Made by a program: the position numbers and the translations under genes | Origin: Comamonas testosteroni | Lineage (GTDB): Bacteria > Pseudomonadota > Gammaproteobacteria > Burkholderiales > Burkholderiaceae_C | Direction: 5' to 3' | Length of the DNA stretch: 64,000 bases | Assembly: GCF_014076415.1 (NCBI RefSeq) | Contig: NZ_CP043568.1 | Span: 5,456,001-5,520,000 of the forward strand | Shown: piece after piece, positions 17,118 through 26,510 of the stretch | How positions within the stretch are numbered: position 1 is the first letter of the stretch | How the letters are laid out: each line of letters begins with the position of its first letter | The notes under the pieces: model-generated | Seen by the model: the letters and a program-made list of their open reading frames with translations, nothing else | Database searches by the model: none | Told to the model about the DNA's origin: nothing

Positions 17118-19352
17118 CTATACCTCGCCCATGGCCGGATCGCTGATTGTGTGCTGACCGGTTTCCACGCGGCCGGCAAAGCGCCGGTAGTACGCCGGAT
17201 CGCTGTTGCAGGTCACGGCAAAGTCATACCACTGGCCACTGGCCTTCAGCTCCCAATGCCTTTCGGCGCTGGCGGCGGCGGCAACGCTAACCGTCCAGGG
17301 ACCGTCGCTGAGGTAGGCCATGGGTGTGATGGTGAACACCGCAGCCTGAGTGCCCTTGTTCATCAGATCCACGTAGACATTGCCATTGGCGATGTCGTAG
17401 CAAACACGCACCTCGGGGGCGGCCTGTGTACTGCCCAGGCGATTCAGGTCGCCCTTGAAGTGGCGGTGAAAACCGTTGGGCCCCAGCACCCAGAGGTCGT
17501 ACTTGCCGAAATTGTCGCGCAAGGCATCCCAGGTATCGGACAGCGTCTTGCCCGCTTCCACCATATAGCGGCGCGGCGTGCGATCCAGCTTGTAGCGGTC
17601 GTAGACATGGAAGACGGCCGCCTGCGTGCCGGTGTTGGCAAACACCAGCTCCACCGGGCCGTTGCTCTGGCAGCGCGCACTGGTATGCAGCTCGTAGGGC
17701 AAGGCCCGCGACGGACGTGTACCGACTGCCTGCAAAGGCAGCTGCATATCGCGCGGCACTGGCACGGCGGGCAGCTTTTGCTGATCGGCACGCAGCTGGT
17801 CGGCGACATCGCGGGTGGAGCGACCGGCCAGCACGGGCAGGGTCTCGTTGTTCGGCGTCTTGAAGTTGAAGGTACTCAGAAGATCTCCACATACCGCACG
17901 ACGGAACGGGCTGATATTGGGTTCCTTCACGCCAAAGCGTGCCTCCAGAAAACGCAGCACCGACGTATGGTCGAATACCTGAGAATTGACCCAGCCGCCA
18001 CGACTCCAGGGCGAGATCACATACAGCGGAACTCGCGGCCCGGGACCATAGACACGGCCATCGGGGGCGGGCTGGCTGCGGCTGCCTTCCGGAGCGCCAT
18101 GCGTGAAGTACTCGGCCTGCAGATCGGCTTGCGGCAGCGTGGTCTTGCCTGCATAGGTCTTGTCGGCGTTCTGCGATGGAGCCGAGGGCGAAGGCATATG
18201 GTCGAAATAGCCGTCGTTCTCGTCGAAATTGACCAGCAGCACGGTCTTGCTCCAGACCTCGGGATTGGCCGTCAACGCGTCCAGCACCTCCTGCAGAAAC
18301 CAGGCGCCCTGCACAGGGCTTGATGGACCGGGGTGTTCGCAATAGATGGACGGTGCATTGACCCAGGACACCTGCGGCAGCCTGCCTTCACGAATATCGC
18401 GCTTGAAAGCGTCCAGGTATTCCTCGGGCTTGTTGCCGGGCAAGGTGTTGGCCACGCCTTTGTACAGCGGGTTGGCAGCGTCGTCGCTGGCCGCGTCATA
18501 GGCATGGTAGGGCAAGGCCTGGCCGGTGTTGGTATACGGCGCATTGGGCGCGCCGCCACTGGAGACGGGAAAGCCAGAGGCCAGATTGGCGCGACGAAAG
18601 CTCTGGAACGCCCCCAGCATGTTGTCGCCCCACTCGTCGGGCATGTTCTGGTAGCTGATCCAGCTCACCCCGGCTTCCTGCAGCCGCTCGGCATAAGTCT
18701 TCCATGTGTAGCCGGTGTTGGCGTCGCTGGGCACGCCGTTGATGGCATCCCACTCGTTATTCACGAAAGCCACGTTCTGGGGCACGGCACCGTTGGTGCC
18801 CGTCATGTGGAATGAGCGGTTGGCATCGGTGCCGGTGTGCATGGCGCAGTGGTAGGCATCGCAGATCGTGAAGGCATTTGCCAGCGCGAACTGGTAGGGC
18901 AGCTCCTGCTCCTTGAAATAGCCCATGGAGGTGTCCGTCTTGGCCACGGGCCAGCGCGACATGCGGCCGTTGTCCCAGGCCTGCTGACTGTCCAGCCAGG
19001 AATGGGGAGTGCCGGAAACGCGCTGCGCGTTGTTGGCCGTTCCGTCCAGATGGTAGGGCGTGATGACCGTACCGTTGGCACGCTCCTGCTGCCAGACCTT
19101 GCGGCCGTTGGGCACGGGAATCGTCATCCGGTCGCCAAAGCCGCGCACCCCTTTGAGGGTGCCGAAGTACTGATCGAAGGAGCGGTTTTCCTGCATCAGG
19201 ATCACCACATGCTGCACGTCCATGACCGTGCCTGTGACATTGTTGGCCGGAATGGCCAGCGCACGGCGGATGCTCGGAGGAAACGCTGCCAGTGCGGCAG
19301 CGGAAAAGGCGGCGTTCTTGCCGGCCTGCAGAAGGTTGCGTCGCGAAATCAT
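17118..19352 (-). CDS. plcC: Phosphocholine-specific phospholipase C, Tat-exported
   Basis: The 744-residue protein begins with a twin-arginine signal (ISRRNLLQAGKNAAFSAAAL ... RRALA). The phosphoesterase domain has QHVVILMQENRSFDQYFG near its start, then VSWVNAPSIYCEHPGPSSP and LLVNFDENDGYFDHMPSP with metal ligands, and SPWSRGGWVN. Two C-terminal DUF756-type domains follow (about residues 520-730). Proteins of this type hydrolyse phosphatidylcholine and sphingomyelin outside the cytoplasm and often serve phosphate acquisition. I chose the ATG at 19352 because it directly precedes the Tat motif; the longer frame only adds proline-arginine shadow sequence. A tiny lipoprotein gene precedes it by 25 bp. 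Confidence 0.93.
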   Translation of the reverse strand: MISRRNLLQAGKNAAFSAAALAAFPPSIRRALAIPANNVTGTVMDVQHVVILMQENRSFDQYFGTLKGVRGFGDRMTIPVPNGRKVWQQERANGTVITPYHLDGTANNAQRVSGTPHSWLDSQQAWDNGRMSRWPVAKTDTSMGYFKEQELPYQFALANAFTICDAYHCAMHTGTDANRSFHMTGTNGAVPQNVAFVNNEWDAINGVPSDANTGYTWKTYAERLQEAGVSWISYQNMPDEWGDNMLGAFQSFRRANLASGFPVSSGGAPNAPYTNTGQALPYHAYDAASDDAANPLYKGVANTLPGNKPEEYLDAFKRDIREGRLPQVSWVNAPSIYCEHPGPSSPVQGAWFLQEVLDALTANPEVWSKTVLLVNFDENDGYFDHMPSPSAPSQNADKTYAGKTTLPQADLQAEYFTHGAPEGSRSQPAPDGRVYGPGPRVPLYVISPWSRGGWVNSQVFDHTSVLRFLEARFGVKEPNISPFRRAVCGDLLSTFNFKTPNNETLPVLAGRSTRDVADQLRADQQKLPAVPVPRDMQLPLQAVGTRPSRALPYELHTSARCQSNGPVELVFANTGTQAAVFHVYDRYKLDRTPRRYMVEAGKTLSDTWDALRDNFGKYDLWVLGPNGFHRHFKGDLNRLGSTQAAPEVRVCYDIANGNVYVDLMNKGTQAAVFTITPMAYLSDGPWTVSVAAAASAERHWELKASGQWYDFAVTCNSDPAYYRRFAGRVETGQHTISDPAMGEV

Positions 19353-19377
19353 GGTGAAGCCTTGTCTGTCACCGCGC

Positions 19378-19551
19378 TCAGGGAGCACAGCGCATCTCCG
19401 GCTTGGCCGGCTCGGTGGGGGTCGTGGGATTGCTGGGATTGGTGGGGGTCGTCGGGGCAGGCGGGCTGTCATCGCTGCCTCCACAGGCGGCCAGCGTGGC
19501 GGCCGTCAGGCAGACGAGCGCCAGCGCCTTGATCAAACGCTTGTTTTGCAT
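19378..19551 (-). CDS. Small Pro/Thr-rich lipoprotein upstream of plcC
   Basis: The 57-residue product has a basic n-region (MQNKRLIKA), a hydrophobic core and a lipobox TLAACGG, followed by a short mature part made almost entirely of PTTPTNPSNPTTPTEP-type repeats and ending MRCAP. The ATG at 19551 is preferred to a GTG four codons upstream. The gene ends 25 bp before plcC on the same strand and is likely translated from the same mRNA. It may anchor or escort the phospholipase at the envelope, or be a simple leader lipoprotein. No family is recognised, and the proline-threonine tail resembles linkers in other surface lipoproteins. Confidence 0.6.
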   Translation of the reverse strand: MQNKRLIKALALVCLTAATLAACGGSDDSPPAPTTPTNPSNPTTPTEPAKPEMRCAP

Positions 19552-19707
19552 GGAGTCTTTCACTTGGATGTCGACAGGTTTCGACCGGCAAGAATCTAGG
19601 AAAAGCTCGTGTCATCCCGATGACGTCCGTGTTTCAGTGCGTTTACTCACATCGGTCCAGCGCTCAGAATTCGCGAGCCTTGCTCGGCACGAAGCGCCAT
19701 GCAAAAA

Positions 19708-19731
19708 GGGCCGATGCATTCGCATCGGCCC
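19708..19731 (-). terminator. Rho-independent terminator of the czc operon
   Basis: A perfect 10-bp stem (GGGCCGATGC pairing with GCATCGGCCC) with a 4-base loop is followed on the minus strand by TTTTTGC. It lies about 50 bp beyond the czcA stop codon, so it should end the CzcCBA transcript. Confidence 0.85.
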
Positions 19732-19779
19732 TGTGCAAAAGACATTGCAACGCCGGTCAGAGCGCTGACGCTTGCATGG

Positions 19780-22700
19780 CTATTGGCGCTTCTGGTAACC
19801 GAGTCTGTACAGCAGCGGCAGCACCAATAGCGTCAGCACCGTGGACGAGAGAATGCCGCCAATCACCACCGTGGCCAGCGGCCTTTGCACCTCGGCCCCC
19901 GTTCCCGTGGCAATCGCCATGGGCACAAAGCCCAGCGATGCCACCAGAGCCGTCATCAACACGGGACGCAGACGGGTCAGCGCTCCTTCGGTGACGGCCT
20001 GTTCAACGCCCATGCCCTGCTCGCGTAGCGAGCGGATATAGGCAATCATCACCAGACCGTTGAGCACGGCCACGCCGCATAGGGCGATAAAGCCGATGGC
20101 CGCCGAAATGGACAGCGGAATGCCGCGCAGCCACAGCGCCGCAATCCCGCCCGTCAACGCAAACGGAATGCCGGTGAAGACGATGAGACCGTCGCGTACA
20201 TTGCCGAACATGGCAAACAACAGCGTGAACACCAGCACCAGCGCCACGGGCACCACGATCATCAGGCGCTTGCGGGCGGACTCCAGGTTCTCGAAGGTTC
20301 CGCCCCAGCGCGTCCAGTAGCCTGCAGGCAACGCAACGCCTTCAAGTTCCTGCTGGGCCTGCGCCACAAAGGAGCCGATATCTCGCCCGCGCACATTGGC
20401 GCTGACAACGATACGACGCTTGCCATCCTCGCGGCTGACCTGGTTGGGCCCCGGTGCCAGCTCCACCGTCGCCACCGATGACAGCGGCACAAAGCCCAGA
20501 CGCCCGTCGCCGCCGCGCGGCAGCGCGATCGGCAGGCGGCCTATGCCGTCCACATCGCTGCGCATGGCCTCGGGCAGGCGAACCTGGATGGCAAAACGTC
20601 GATCTCCCTCGAATACCGTGCCGGCTTCACGCCCGCCAAATGCCGTGCTGATGGCATCTTGCACATCGCCCATGTTCAGGCCGTAACGCGAGGCTTTTTC
20701 GCGGTCGATCTGCACCGTGAGCATGGGCAGACCCGTGGTCTGCTCGACCTTGACCTCGGAGGCGCCAGGAATCTTCTGCAGCATGGCGGCTACGGCCTGC
20801 GCGGACTTTTCCAGCTGAGCCATGTCGTCGCCGAAGATCTTGACGGCCACATCGCTGCGCACGCCCGAGATCAGCTCGTTGAAGCGCAGCTGAATCGGTT
20901 GCGAGAACTCGTAGTTGCTGCCCGGAATCCTTTCCACAGCCTCTTGTACGGCAGCCAGCAGATCGTCACGCGAGCGTGCCGGATCGGGCCATTGCTCACG
21001 CGGCTTGAGCATGATGTAGCCATCCGAAATATTGGGCGGCATGGGGTCGGAGGCAATCTCTGCAGTGCCGGTGCGCGCAAACACTCGCTCGATTTCAGGG
21101 AACTGCTTTTTGAGCTCGCTCTCGATCTGCATCTGCATCTGCACCGACTGCGTAAGGCTGGTGCCCGGTATGCGCAACGCCTGGATCGCAAAGTCGCCTT
21201 CATTGAGATTGGGCGCAAACTCGCTGCCCATGCGCGTGGCCAGCAGCAGACTCAGGGCGACAATGACGCTGGCCGCCGTCAGCACCACTGCAGGTGCATG
21301 CATGACCTTGTCCAGCACCGGCGCATAGGCACGGCGCGCCCACTCCATCAGACGGTTTTCCTTCTCGGCCACCTTGTCGCCCATGAACAGCGCAATCGCG
21401 GCAGGGATGAAGGTGATAGACAGCAGCATGGCACCCAGCAACGCGATCACCACCGTCAGCGCCATGGGGTGGAACATCTTTCCTTCCACACCGGTGAGCG
21501 CAAAAATGGGCAGATAGACCACCATGATGATGAGCTGACCGAACAACAACGGACGCCTTGCCTCCCTGGCTGCCGCAAACACTTCCTCGAAACGTTCGCT
21601 GCGGGTCAACGATCGGCCTGCTGCGGCCTGCGCATGGGCCAGCCGACGCACGCAGTTCTCCACGATCACCACCGCACCGTCGATGATGATGCCGAAGTCC
21701 AGCGCCCCAAGGCTCATCAGATTGGCGCTGACGCGCATCTGCACCATGCCCGTAAAGGTGAACAACATGGACAGCGGAATGATGAGCGCCGTGATCAGCG
21801 CTGCCCGCAGATTGCCCAGAAACAGGAACAGAATCGCCACGACCAGCGCCGCACCTTCGATCAGGTTCTTCTTGACCGTGGCAATGGCTTTGTCCACCAG
21901 ATTGGTGCGGTCGTACACCGTCACGGCCTTCACGCCAGGCGGCAGGCTTTTGTTGATCACCTGCATGCGCTCATGCACCGCCTGCGCCACTGCGCGGCTG
22001 TTCTCGCCAATCAGCATGAACACCGTACCCAGCACCACTTCGCGACCGTTGTCCGTGGCAGCCCCCGTACGCAGCTCGCGGCCCAGGCCCACATCGGCCA
22101 GATCGCGCACGCGAATCGGCTGGCCTTGCGCCGACCCCACGATGACTTCGCGAATATCGGCAATGCCCCCCACCTGCCCCGGCGCGCGGATCAGATACTG
22201 CTCGCCCTGGCGCTCGATATAGCCCGCGCCCACATTGGCGTTGTTGCGCTCCAGCGCCGCGACGATGTCGGCCAGCGTGAAACCATAGGCCGCCAGCTTT
22301 TGCGGCTGCGGCGCCACCAGATATTCCTTGGCGAAGCCGCCAATGGAGTTGATTTCGGTCACGCCCGCCACATTGCGCAGCTGGGGCTTGATGACCCAGT
22401 CCTGAATCTCGCGCAGATCCATGGGCGTATAGGGCGACCCGTCGGGTTTGGTGGCGCCCTCATCGGCCTCCACGGTCCACAGATAGATCTCGCCCAGCCC
22501 CGTGGAAATAGGCCCCAGCGCAGGCGCGACGCCCGCTGGCAGGGCATCGCGCGCCTGCTGCATGCGCTCGTTCACCAACTGGCGTGCAAAGTAGATGTCC
22601 GTGCCGTCCTTGAACACCACGGTCACCTGGGACAGGCCGGAGCGCGACAGCGAGCGGGTCTGCTCCAGCCCCGGCAGGCCGGCCATCAGGGTCTCTATGG

Positions 22701-22902
22701 GAAAGGTGACGCGCTGCTCGGTCTCCAGCGGCGAATAGCCGGGCGCCGAGGTATTGATCTGCACCTGCACATTGGTGATGTCGGGCACGGCATCGATGGG
22801 CAGGCGCTGGTAGTTGTAGATGCCAAGGCCCACCAGGGCCAGCGTGGCCAGCATGACCAGCCAGCGCTGGGCAATGGCAAAGCGGATGATGCGCTCAAAC
22901 AT
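19780..22902 (-). CDS. czcA: Heavy-metal RND efflux permease (CzcA type)
   Basis: The 1040-residue protein has the size and order of an HME-RND pump: a first membrane helix (RWLVMLATLALVGLGIYNYQ), a large periplasmic loop, helices 2-6, a second loop and helices 8-12. The helix-4 signature DFGIIIDGAVVIVEN, with charged residues for proton transfer, is the HME1 form associated with Co/Zn/Cd export rather than the monovalent Cu/Ag form. CzcA exports cations from periplasm and cytoplasm through CzcC with the adaptor CzcB. It is the last gene of the czcCBA operon, separated from czcB by a dispersed repeat, and is followed by a strong terminator. Metal specificity is inferred from the motif. Confidence 0.92.
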   Translation of the reverse strand: MFERIIRFAIAQRWLVMLATLALVGLGIYNYQRLPIDAVPDITNVQVQINTSAPGYSPLETEQRVTFPIETLMAGLPGLEQTRSLSRSGLSQVTVVFKDGTDIYFARQLVNERMQQARDALPAGVAPALGPISTGLGEIYLWTVEADEGATKPDGSPYTPMDLREIQDWVIKPQLRNVAGVTEINSIGGFAKEYLVAPQPQKLAAYGFTLADIVAALERNNANVGAGYIERQGEQYLIRAPGQVGGIADIREVIVGSAQGQPIRVRDLADVGLGRELRTGAATDNGREVVLGTVFMLIGENSRAVAQAVHERMQVINKSLPPGVKAVTVYDRTNLVDKAIATVKKNLIEGAALVVAILFLFLGNLRAALITALIIPLSMLFTFTGMVQMRVSANLMSLGALDFGIIIDGAVVIVENCVRRLAHAQAAAGRSLTRSERFEEVFAAAREARRPLLFGQLIIMVVYLPIFALTGVEGKMFHPMALTVVIALLGAMLLSITFIPAAIALFMGDKVAEKENRLMEWARRAYAPVLDKVMHAPAVVLTAASVIVALSLLLATRMGSEFAPNLNEGDFAIQALRIPGTSLTQSVQMQMQIESELKKQFPEIERVFARTGTAEIASDPMPPNISDGYIMLKPREQWPDPARSRDDLLAAVQEAVERIPGSNYEFSQPIQLRFNELISGVRSDVAVKIFGDDMAQLEKSAQAVAAMLQKIPGASEVKVEQTTGLPMLTVQIDREKASRYGLNMGDVQDAISTAFGGREAGTVFEGDRRFAIQVRLPEAMRSDVDGIGRLPIALPRGGDGRLGFVPLSSVATVELAPGPNQVSREDGKRRIVVSANVRGRDIGSFVAQAQQELEGVALPAGYWTRWGGTFENLESARKRLMIVVPVALVLVFTLLFAMFGNVRDGLIVFTGIPFALTGGIAALWLRGIPLSISAAIGFIALCGVAVLNGLVMIAYIRSLREQGMGVEQAVTEGALTRLRPVLMTALVASLGFVPMAIATGTGAEVQRPLATVVIGGILSSTVLTLLVLPLLYRLGYQKRQ

Positions 22903-22937
22903 TCAAACTCCAAATATCTTCATCTGCCCTGCCACAC

Positions 22938-23047
22938 CGGCGCAATCCAAACCAGAGACACCGAGCAAGAGCCGCCTCGCGGCGGGGCCGCCCAGGCGAG
23001 GGTATCGTCCCCTGGGGAAAGGCGCGCAGCGCCTCAGGGGGTTCCAT
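22938..23047. repeat. Dispersed Comamonadaceae-type palindromic intergenic repeat, copy between czcB and czcA
   Basis: The czcB-czcA gap carries the core GACACCGAGCAAGAGCCGCC, then TATCGTCCCCTGGGG, and an inverted arm ending GCGCAGCGCCTCAGGGGG. Related copies occur at about 35655, 47856 and 54838, and in reverse at 49772. It lies inside an operon, so it is transcribed and may fold in mRNA between the two reading frames. Confidence 0.75.
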
Positions 23048-24376
23048 TCAATGCACATGCTCGGCTGTTGCCTTGCCAAGCTCGGACTTCAGGACGAAGC
23101 TGCCGTCCTTCACATAGCGCTGGCCTGTACTCAGGCCCTGCAGCACTTCGGTGTTCTGGCCATCCGTCTTGCCCAGTTTCAGGGCCTGCGCCTTGAAGCC
23201 GCCGTCCACCGGCACGAACACCACGGGCTTGTCGCCGTCGATCTTCTGGATGGCCGCACTGGCCACCGTCACCGCCGCCTTCTGGCCGGCGGCCGTCAGA
23301 TCCACATTCACGAAAAGGCCCGGACGCCAGATGCCATCCGGGTTGTCCAGGGTGATGCGTGCCGGTGCCGTGCGGGTTTCCTGCCCTATCAGGGCGCCCA
23401 CATAGGCCACCGTCCCCGTGGCTTTCGATTCAAAGGCCGTCGCATGCACAGTGGCCTGTTCGCCCACGCGCACAAAGGGCAGGTCGCTGGCAGCCACCTT
23501 CATTTCGGCCCAGACCGAACGCAGGTCGGAGATGGTGAACACGGCCGTGCTGTCCTGCACGGCCTCGCCCACGGAGAGATGCTTTTCCACCACCACCCCA
23601 TCGAAGGGCGCGCGCAGCTCGAAGCGGTTCAGCGCCCCGGCAGAGCCCGAGCCGGCACCGATCGCAGCCAGCTTCTGCTGCGCATTGGCGGACGCGATTT
23701 CGGCCTCGCGCAGTGCCTGCTGGGCCTGCAGATAATCCTGCTCGGCCGAGACCTTTTCCTGCCACAGCTGCTTTTCGCGCTGATAGGTGGTGCGCGCCAG
23801 TGCGAGACGCTTTTGCGCGGCCATCAGCTCGCTGCGCTGCTCGGATACCGCAGGGCTGGTGAGGGTGGCCAGCAACTGACCCTTCTTCACCACCTGCCCC
23901 AGATTGGCCGCCACGCTCTCCGCCACGCCGGCCACCCGCGGCACCACATGGGCCGTCCTGTCCTCGTTGAAACGAATCTCGCCCGGCAACTGCAGCATGC
24001 TGGCTATCAACGCCGGGCCGGCCTCGGCCAGCGCCACGCCAGCAGCCTTGGCACGCTCGGCATCGAGCTTGAGCAGGCCTTCATCCTCATCATCCGCATG
24101 AGCGGATTCGGGCTTGACTGCGGGTTTTCCGGTGCCTGCTGCCTGTTCATGCCCAGGCTCGCTGTCATGGTCATGCCCCTCTTTTTCGCCATGCTCATGC
24201 CCGTTCTTTTCTTCATGGGCATGACTCTTGTCTGCAGCACCGTGACCATGGCCTTCGGCGCTTGCAGCCGCTGGCTGCGTACCGTAGACAATCGCTGCAG
24301 CAGCAGCCGCACCGAGCGCCAGAATGATGGCGATGGCAATCGCCGTGCGGCGGGGCTTGGGAGATGTGGAATTCAT
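23048..24376 (-). CDS. czcB: RND efflux periplasmic adaptor (CzcB type)
   Basis: The 442-residue protein has an N-terminal membrane anchor or signal (AIAIAIILALGAAAAAAIVY). A histidine- and acid-rich segment follows (residues about 42-95, many GHxH, HEE and DHD groups) and probably binds metal. It then shows the membrane-fusion protein order: barrel-sandwich/lipoyl half (VVPRVAGVAESVAANLGQVV), an alpha-hairpin coiled coil (about 165-235), the second lipoyl half (FELRAPFDGVVVEKHLSVGE) and beta-barrel domains. It bridges CzcA and CzcC. The His-rich segment is typical of Zn/Co/Cd adaptors. czcC ends 16 bp upstream, so the genes form one operon. Confidence 0.9.
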   Translation of the reverse strand: MNSTSPKPRRTAIAIAIILALGAAAAAAIVYGTQPAAASAEGHGHGAADKSHAHEEKNGHEHGEKEGHDHDSEPGHEQAAGTGKPAVKPESAHADDEDEGLLKLDAERAKAAGVALAEAGPALIASMLQLPGEIRFNEDRTAHVVPRVAGVAESVAANLGQVVKKGQLLATLTSPAVSEQRSELMAAQKRLALARTTYQREKQLWQEKVSAEQDYLQAQQALREAEIASANAQQKLAAIGAGSGSAGALNRFELRAPFDGVVVEKHLSVGEAVQDSTAVFTISDLRSVWAEMKVAASDLPFVRVGEQATVHATAFESKATGTVAYVGALIGQETRTAPARITLDNPDGIWRPGLFVNVDLTAAGQKAAVTVASAAIQKIDGDKPVVFVPVDGGFKAQALKLGKTDGQNTEVLQGLSTGQRYVKDGSFVLKSELGKATAEHVH

Positions 24377-24391
24377 GATACGTGCTTGTTC

Positions 24392-25663
24392 CTACTCAAG
24401 ACCGGGTACATCGCCCAGTTGGCGGGTGATGTCGGCAGCCGCCTGATGGGTTGCCACCAACTGCTCCAGATATAGGCTGCGTGCCTCGGCCAGCGTGCGC
24501 TGGGCATCCAGAACTTCCAGATAGCTGAACTTGCCCAGGGCAAAGCCCTTGGCTGCAACTTCGTAAGCGGACTCGGCCGCCGGCAGGACCTGCTGCGCCA
24601 GTTGCTCGGCCTGGGCCCGGCTGGTCTGCAGCTGCTCGCGTTGCTGCTGCAACTGTGCGTACATTTGCTGGCGCGTGGCCATCAGCTCGTCCTCTGCCTT
24701 GTCGGCCAGACGCAGCGCCTGCAGCTGATTGCCGCGGTTGCTGTCCAGGATCGGCAGCGGCACCGAGACACCCACCACCAGCTGATTGCGTCCCACTTCC
24801 TGTGCACGCTTCATGCCCAGACTCACGCTGGGGTCAGGCAGGCGCTTGGCACGCTCGAGCTCGGCGACGGACCTGGCTTGAAAAACGGCCTGCTGCGCGC
24901 GCAGCATCTGCGGTGAATGCTCCAGCTTTTCCAGCATCAAGCCTTCATCGGGCAACACCGGCAGCTGCGCCAGCTCCCCCACCGCGCTGCCAAATGCCGC
25001 AGGCTGCGCTCCCCACAGCGCCGCCAGCTGCTGACGTGCCACACGCAGGCCGGAGCGCGCTTGCGCCAGCGCCAGCTCGGCACTGCTCTCGGCCACGCGG
25101 GCCTTGGTTTCCTCCAACGGAGCCACCTTGCCTGCCAGCACGCGCTTGGACGCAGCATCGCGGGCACTGCTGGCAATCTCCAGCGTCCTCTGGTGCAGCT
25201 GCACGCGTTGCTGGCCGGCCAGCACATTGGCAAAAGCCGTTCGCACATCGGCACGCAAACCGGCCTGCGCAGCCTCCAGCTCGGCCCTGGCCAGTTCGCG
25301 ACCATGCCCGGCTGCCTTCATGCGGGCCTCGCGCTTGCCGCCGATCTCTATGGACTGGTTCCATTGCAGAGTTATGGACCTGGTTTCGCGGCGCGTGTCT
25401 TCCTGCGAATAGGCCAGTTCGGGATTGGGTCTGGCGCGACTCTGGATCAGCGCCCCCTCGCTGGCCGCCAGGGCCTGCGCTGCCGCCCGCAGACTGGGGT
25501 TGTGCTCCATGGCCAGCGCCAGTGCGGCCTGCAGGCTTATGGGAGCAGCTGTTGCCGCTGTTGCTGCTGCTGTTGGCGCAGCTTGTTGCGCCCAGGCACA
25601 AGGCACAAAAAGGCCCAAACCGCTGCCCAGCAACACAGCGGCCGCCTTGGTGATGAATGTCAT
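24392..25663 (-). CDS. czcC: Outer-membrane efflux channel (CzcC type, TolC superfamily)
   Basis: The 423-residue protein has a Sec signal (ending FVPCAWAQ) and two repeats of long coiled-coil helices typical of outer membrane efflux proteins. Characteristic elements are [20 protein letters not shown] near the N terminus, [12 protein letters not shown] in the middle and [22 protein letters not shown] near the C terminus. It forms the exit duct of the CzcCBA tripartite pump. The ATG at 25663 precedes the signal; a longer frame adds eleven non-signal residues. It is the first gene of the operon, and its promoter lies in the 147-bp gap with the divergent regulator, where a perfect palindrome sits. 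Confidence 0.88.
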   Translation of the reverse strand: MTFITKAAAVLLGSGLGLFVPCAWAQQAAPTAAATAATAAPISLQAALALAMEHNPSLRAAAQALAASEGALIQSRARPNPELAYSQEDTRRETRSITLQWNQSIEIGGKREARMKAAGHGRELARAELEAAQAGLRADVRTAFANVLAGQQRVQLHQRTLEIASSARDAASKRVLAGKVAPLEETKARVAESSAELALAQARSGLRVARQQLAALWGAQPAAFGSAVGELAQLPVLPDEGLMLEKLEHSPQMLRAQQAVFQARSVAELERAKRLPDPSVSLGMKRAQEVGRNQLVVGVSVPLPILDSNRGNQLQALRLADKAEDELMATRQQMYAQLQQQREQLQTSRAQAEQLAQQVLPAAESAYEVAAKGFALGKFSYLEVLDAQRTLAEARSLYLEQLVATHQAAADITRQLGDVPGLE

Positions 25664-25756
25664 GGTGATGCTCCGCCGGCATGCCTGCCCTTCCATTGGC
25701 AGTCTTGTGCAAGCGGAGCAAATCTAGCCTCGCGGCCCCCACAGGGTTCTGACCTC

Positions 25757-25778
25757 AAGATGACAAATTTGTCATCTT
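25757..25778. promoter_or_regulatory. Perfect 22-bp palindrome, probable CzcR/CusR-type operator
   Basis: The czcC-czcR gap contains a perfect palindrome whose core is ATGACAAATTTGTCAT, closely like known CusR/CopR boxes (ATGACA...TGTCAT). It lies about 95 bp from the czcC start and 33 bp from the response-regulator start, so one bound dimer could control both directions. Confidence 0.75.
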
Positions 25779-25810
25779 CGCAAACGACCGACTTGCTCGA
25801 CAATCTACGC

Positions 25811-26500
25811 ATGAAGCTTCTAGTCATCGAGGACGAAACCAAACTCGCCGAATACCTGCAAAAAGGCCTGGGCGAGGAAGGCTTTGTGGTCGATGCCGCA
25901 CACAACGGCATTGACGGCCTGCACCTGGCCACCGAGCAGCCCTACGACCTCATCATTCTGGACGGCATGCTGCCCGGCATAGACGGCCTGGCCGTGCTGG
26001 CGGCTCTGCGCCAGTCCCGCCAGACGCCGGTGCTCATGCTCACGGCCCGCGCCCAGGTGGAGGACCGCGTCAAAGGACTGCAGGCCGGCGCCGATGACTA
26101 TCTGGTCAAGCCTTTTGCGTTTTCAGAGCTGGTGGCCCGCATTCATGCACTGCTGCGCCGTGGCCTGCAGGCCACGGCCACGCCCGAAGCCACGGTGCTG
26201 CGCATGGCCGATCTGGAGCTGGATCTGCTGCGTCACCGCGCCACGCGTGCGGGACAGCGGCTGGACCTGACGGCCAAGGAGTTCAATCTGCTGAGCCTGC
26301 TGCTGCGGCGCCAGGGCGAAGTGCTGTCGCGCACCGAGCTGGCCTCCCAGGTCTGGGACATGAACTTCGACAGCGAAACCAATGTTGTCGAGGTCGCCGT
26401 ACGCCGCCTGCGCCTCAAGCTCGACGCGCCGTTCGAGCTGCCCCTGCTGCACACGGTGCGCGGCATGGGCTATGTGCTGGAGCTTCGCCTCGATGCCTGA
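25811..26500 (+). CDS. czcR: OmpR/PhoB-family response regulator of metal resistance (CzcR-like)
   Basis: The 229-residue protein has a receiver domain (residues 1-120) with the acidic pair ED, phospho-acceptor aspartate in [13 protein letters not shown] (about residue 51), T/S in LMLTARA and K in DDYLVKPF. A winged-helix DNA-binding domain follows (about 130-225) with [20 protein letters not shown] and [15 protein letters not shown]. It is most like CzcR, CusR and CopR. The ATG at 25811 begins the receiver domain directly; the longer frame upstream is an antisense shadow of czcC. It diverges from czcCBA across a palindromic operator, so it very likely activates the pump genes. Confidence 0.9.
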   Translation: MKLLVIEDETKLAEYLQKGLGEEGFVVDAAHNGIDGLHLATEQPYDLIILDGMLPGIDGLAVLAALRQSRQTPVLMLTARAQVEDRVKGLQAGADDYLVKPFAFSELVARIHALLRRGLQATATPEATVLRMADLELDLLRHRATRAGQRLDLTAKEFNLLSLLLRRQGEVLSRTELASQVWDMNFDSETNVVEVAVRRLRLKLDAPFELPLLHTVRGMGYVLELRLDA

Positions 26501-26510
26501 TAGCAGGTGC

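Noticed and set aside
19552..19707. A Pho box upstream of the lipoprotein-plcC pair
   Set aside because: The TGTCAT and ATGAC elements near 19610-19625 do not form two properly spaced direct repeats of CTGTCAT, so I do not call it despite the expected phosphate role.
20659..23196. An 845-codon plus-strand frame opposite czcA
   Set aside because: It is the mirror of czcA and its His/Arg/Gln-rich translation has no recognisable domain; czcA has clear RND motifs.
24120..24260. Possible repeat array in czcB
   Set aside because: The periodic pattern is a coding His/Glu/Gly-rich metal-binding segment, not a DNA repeat.
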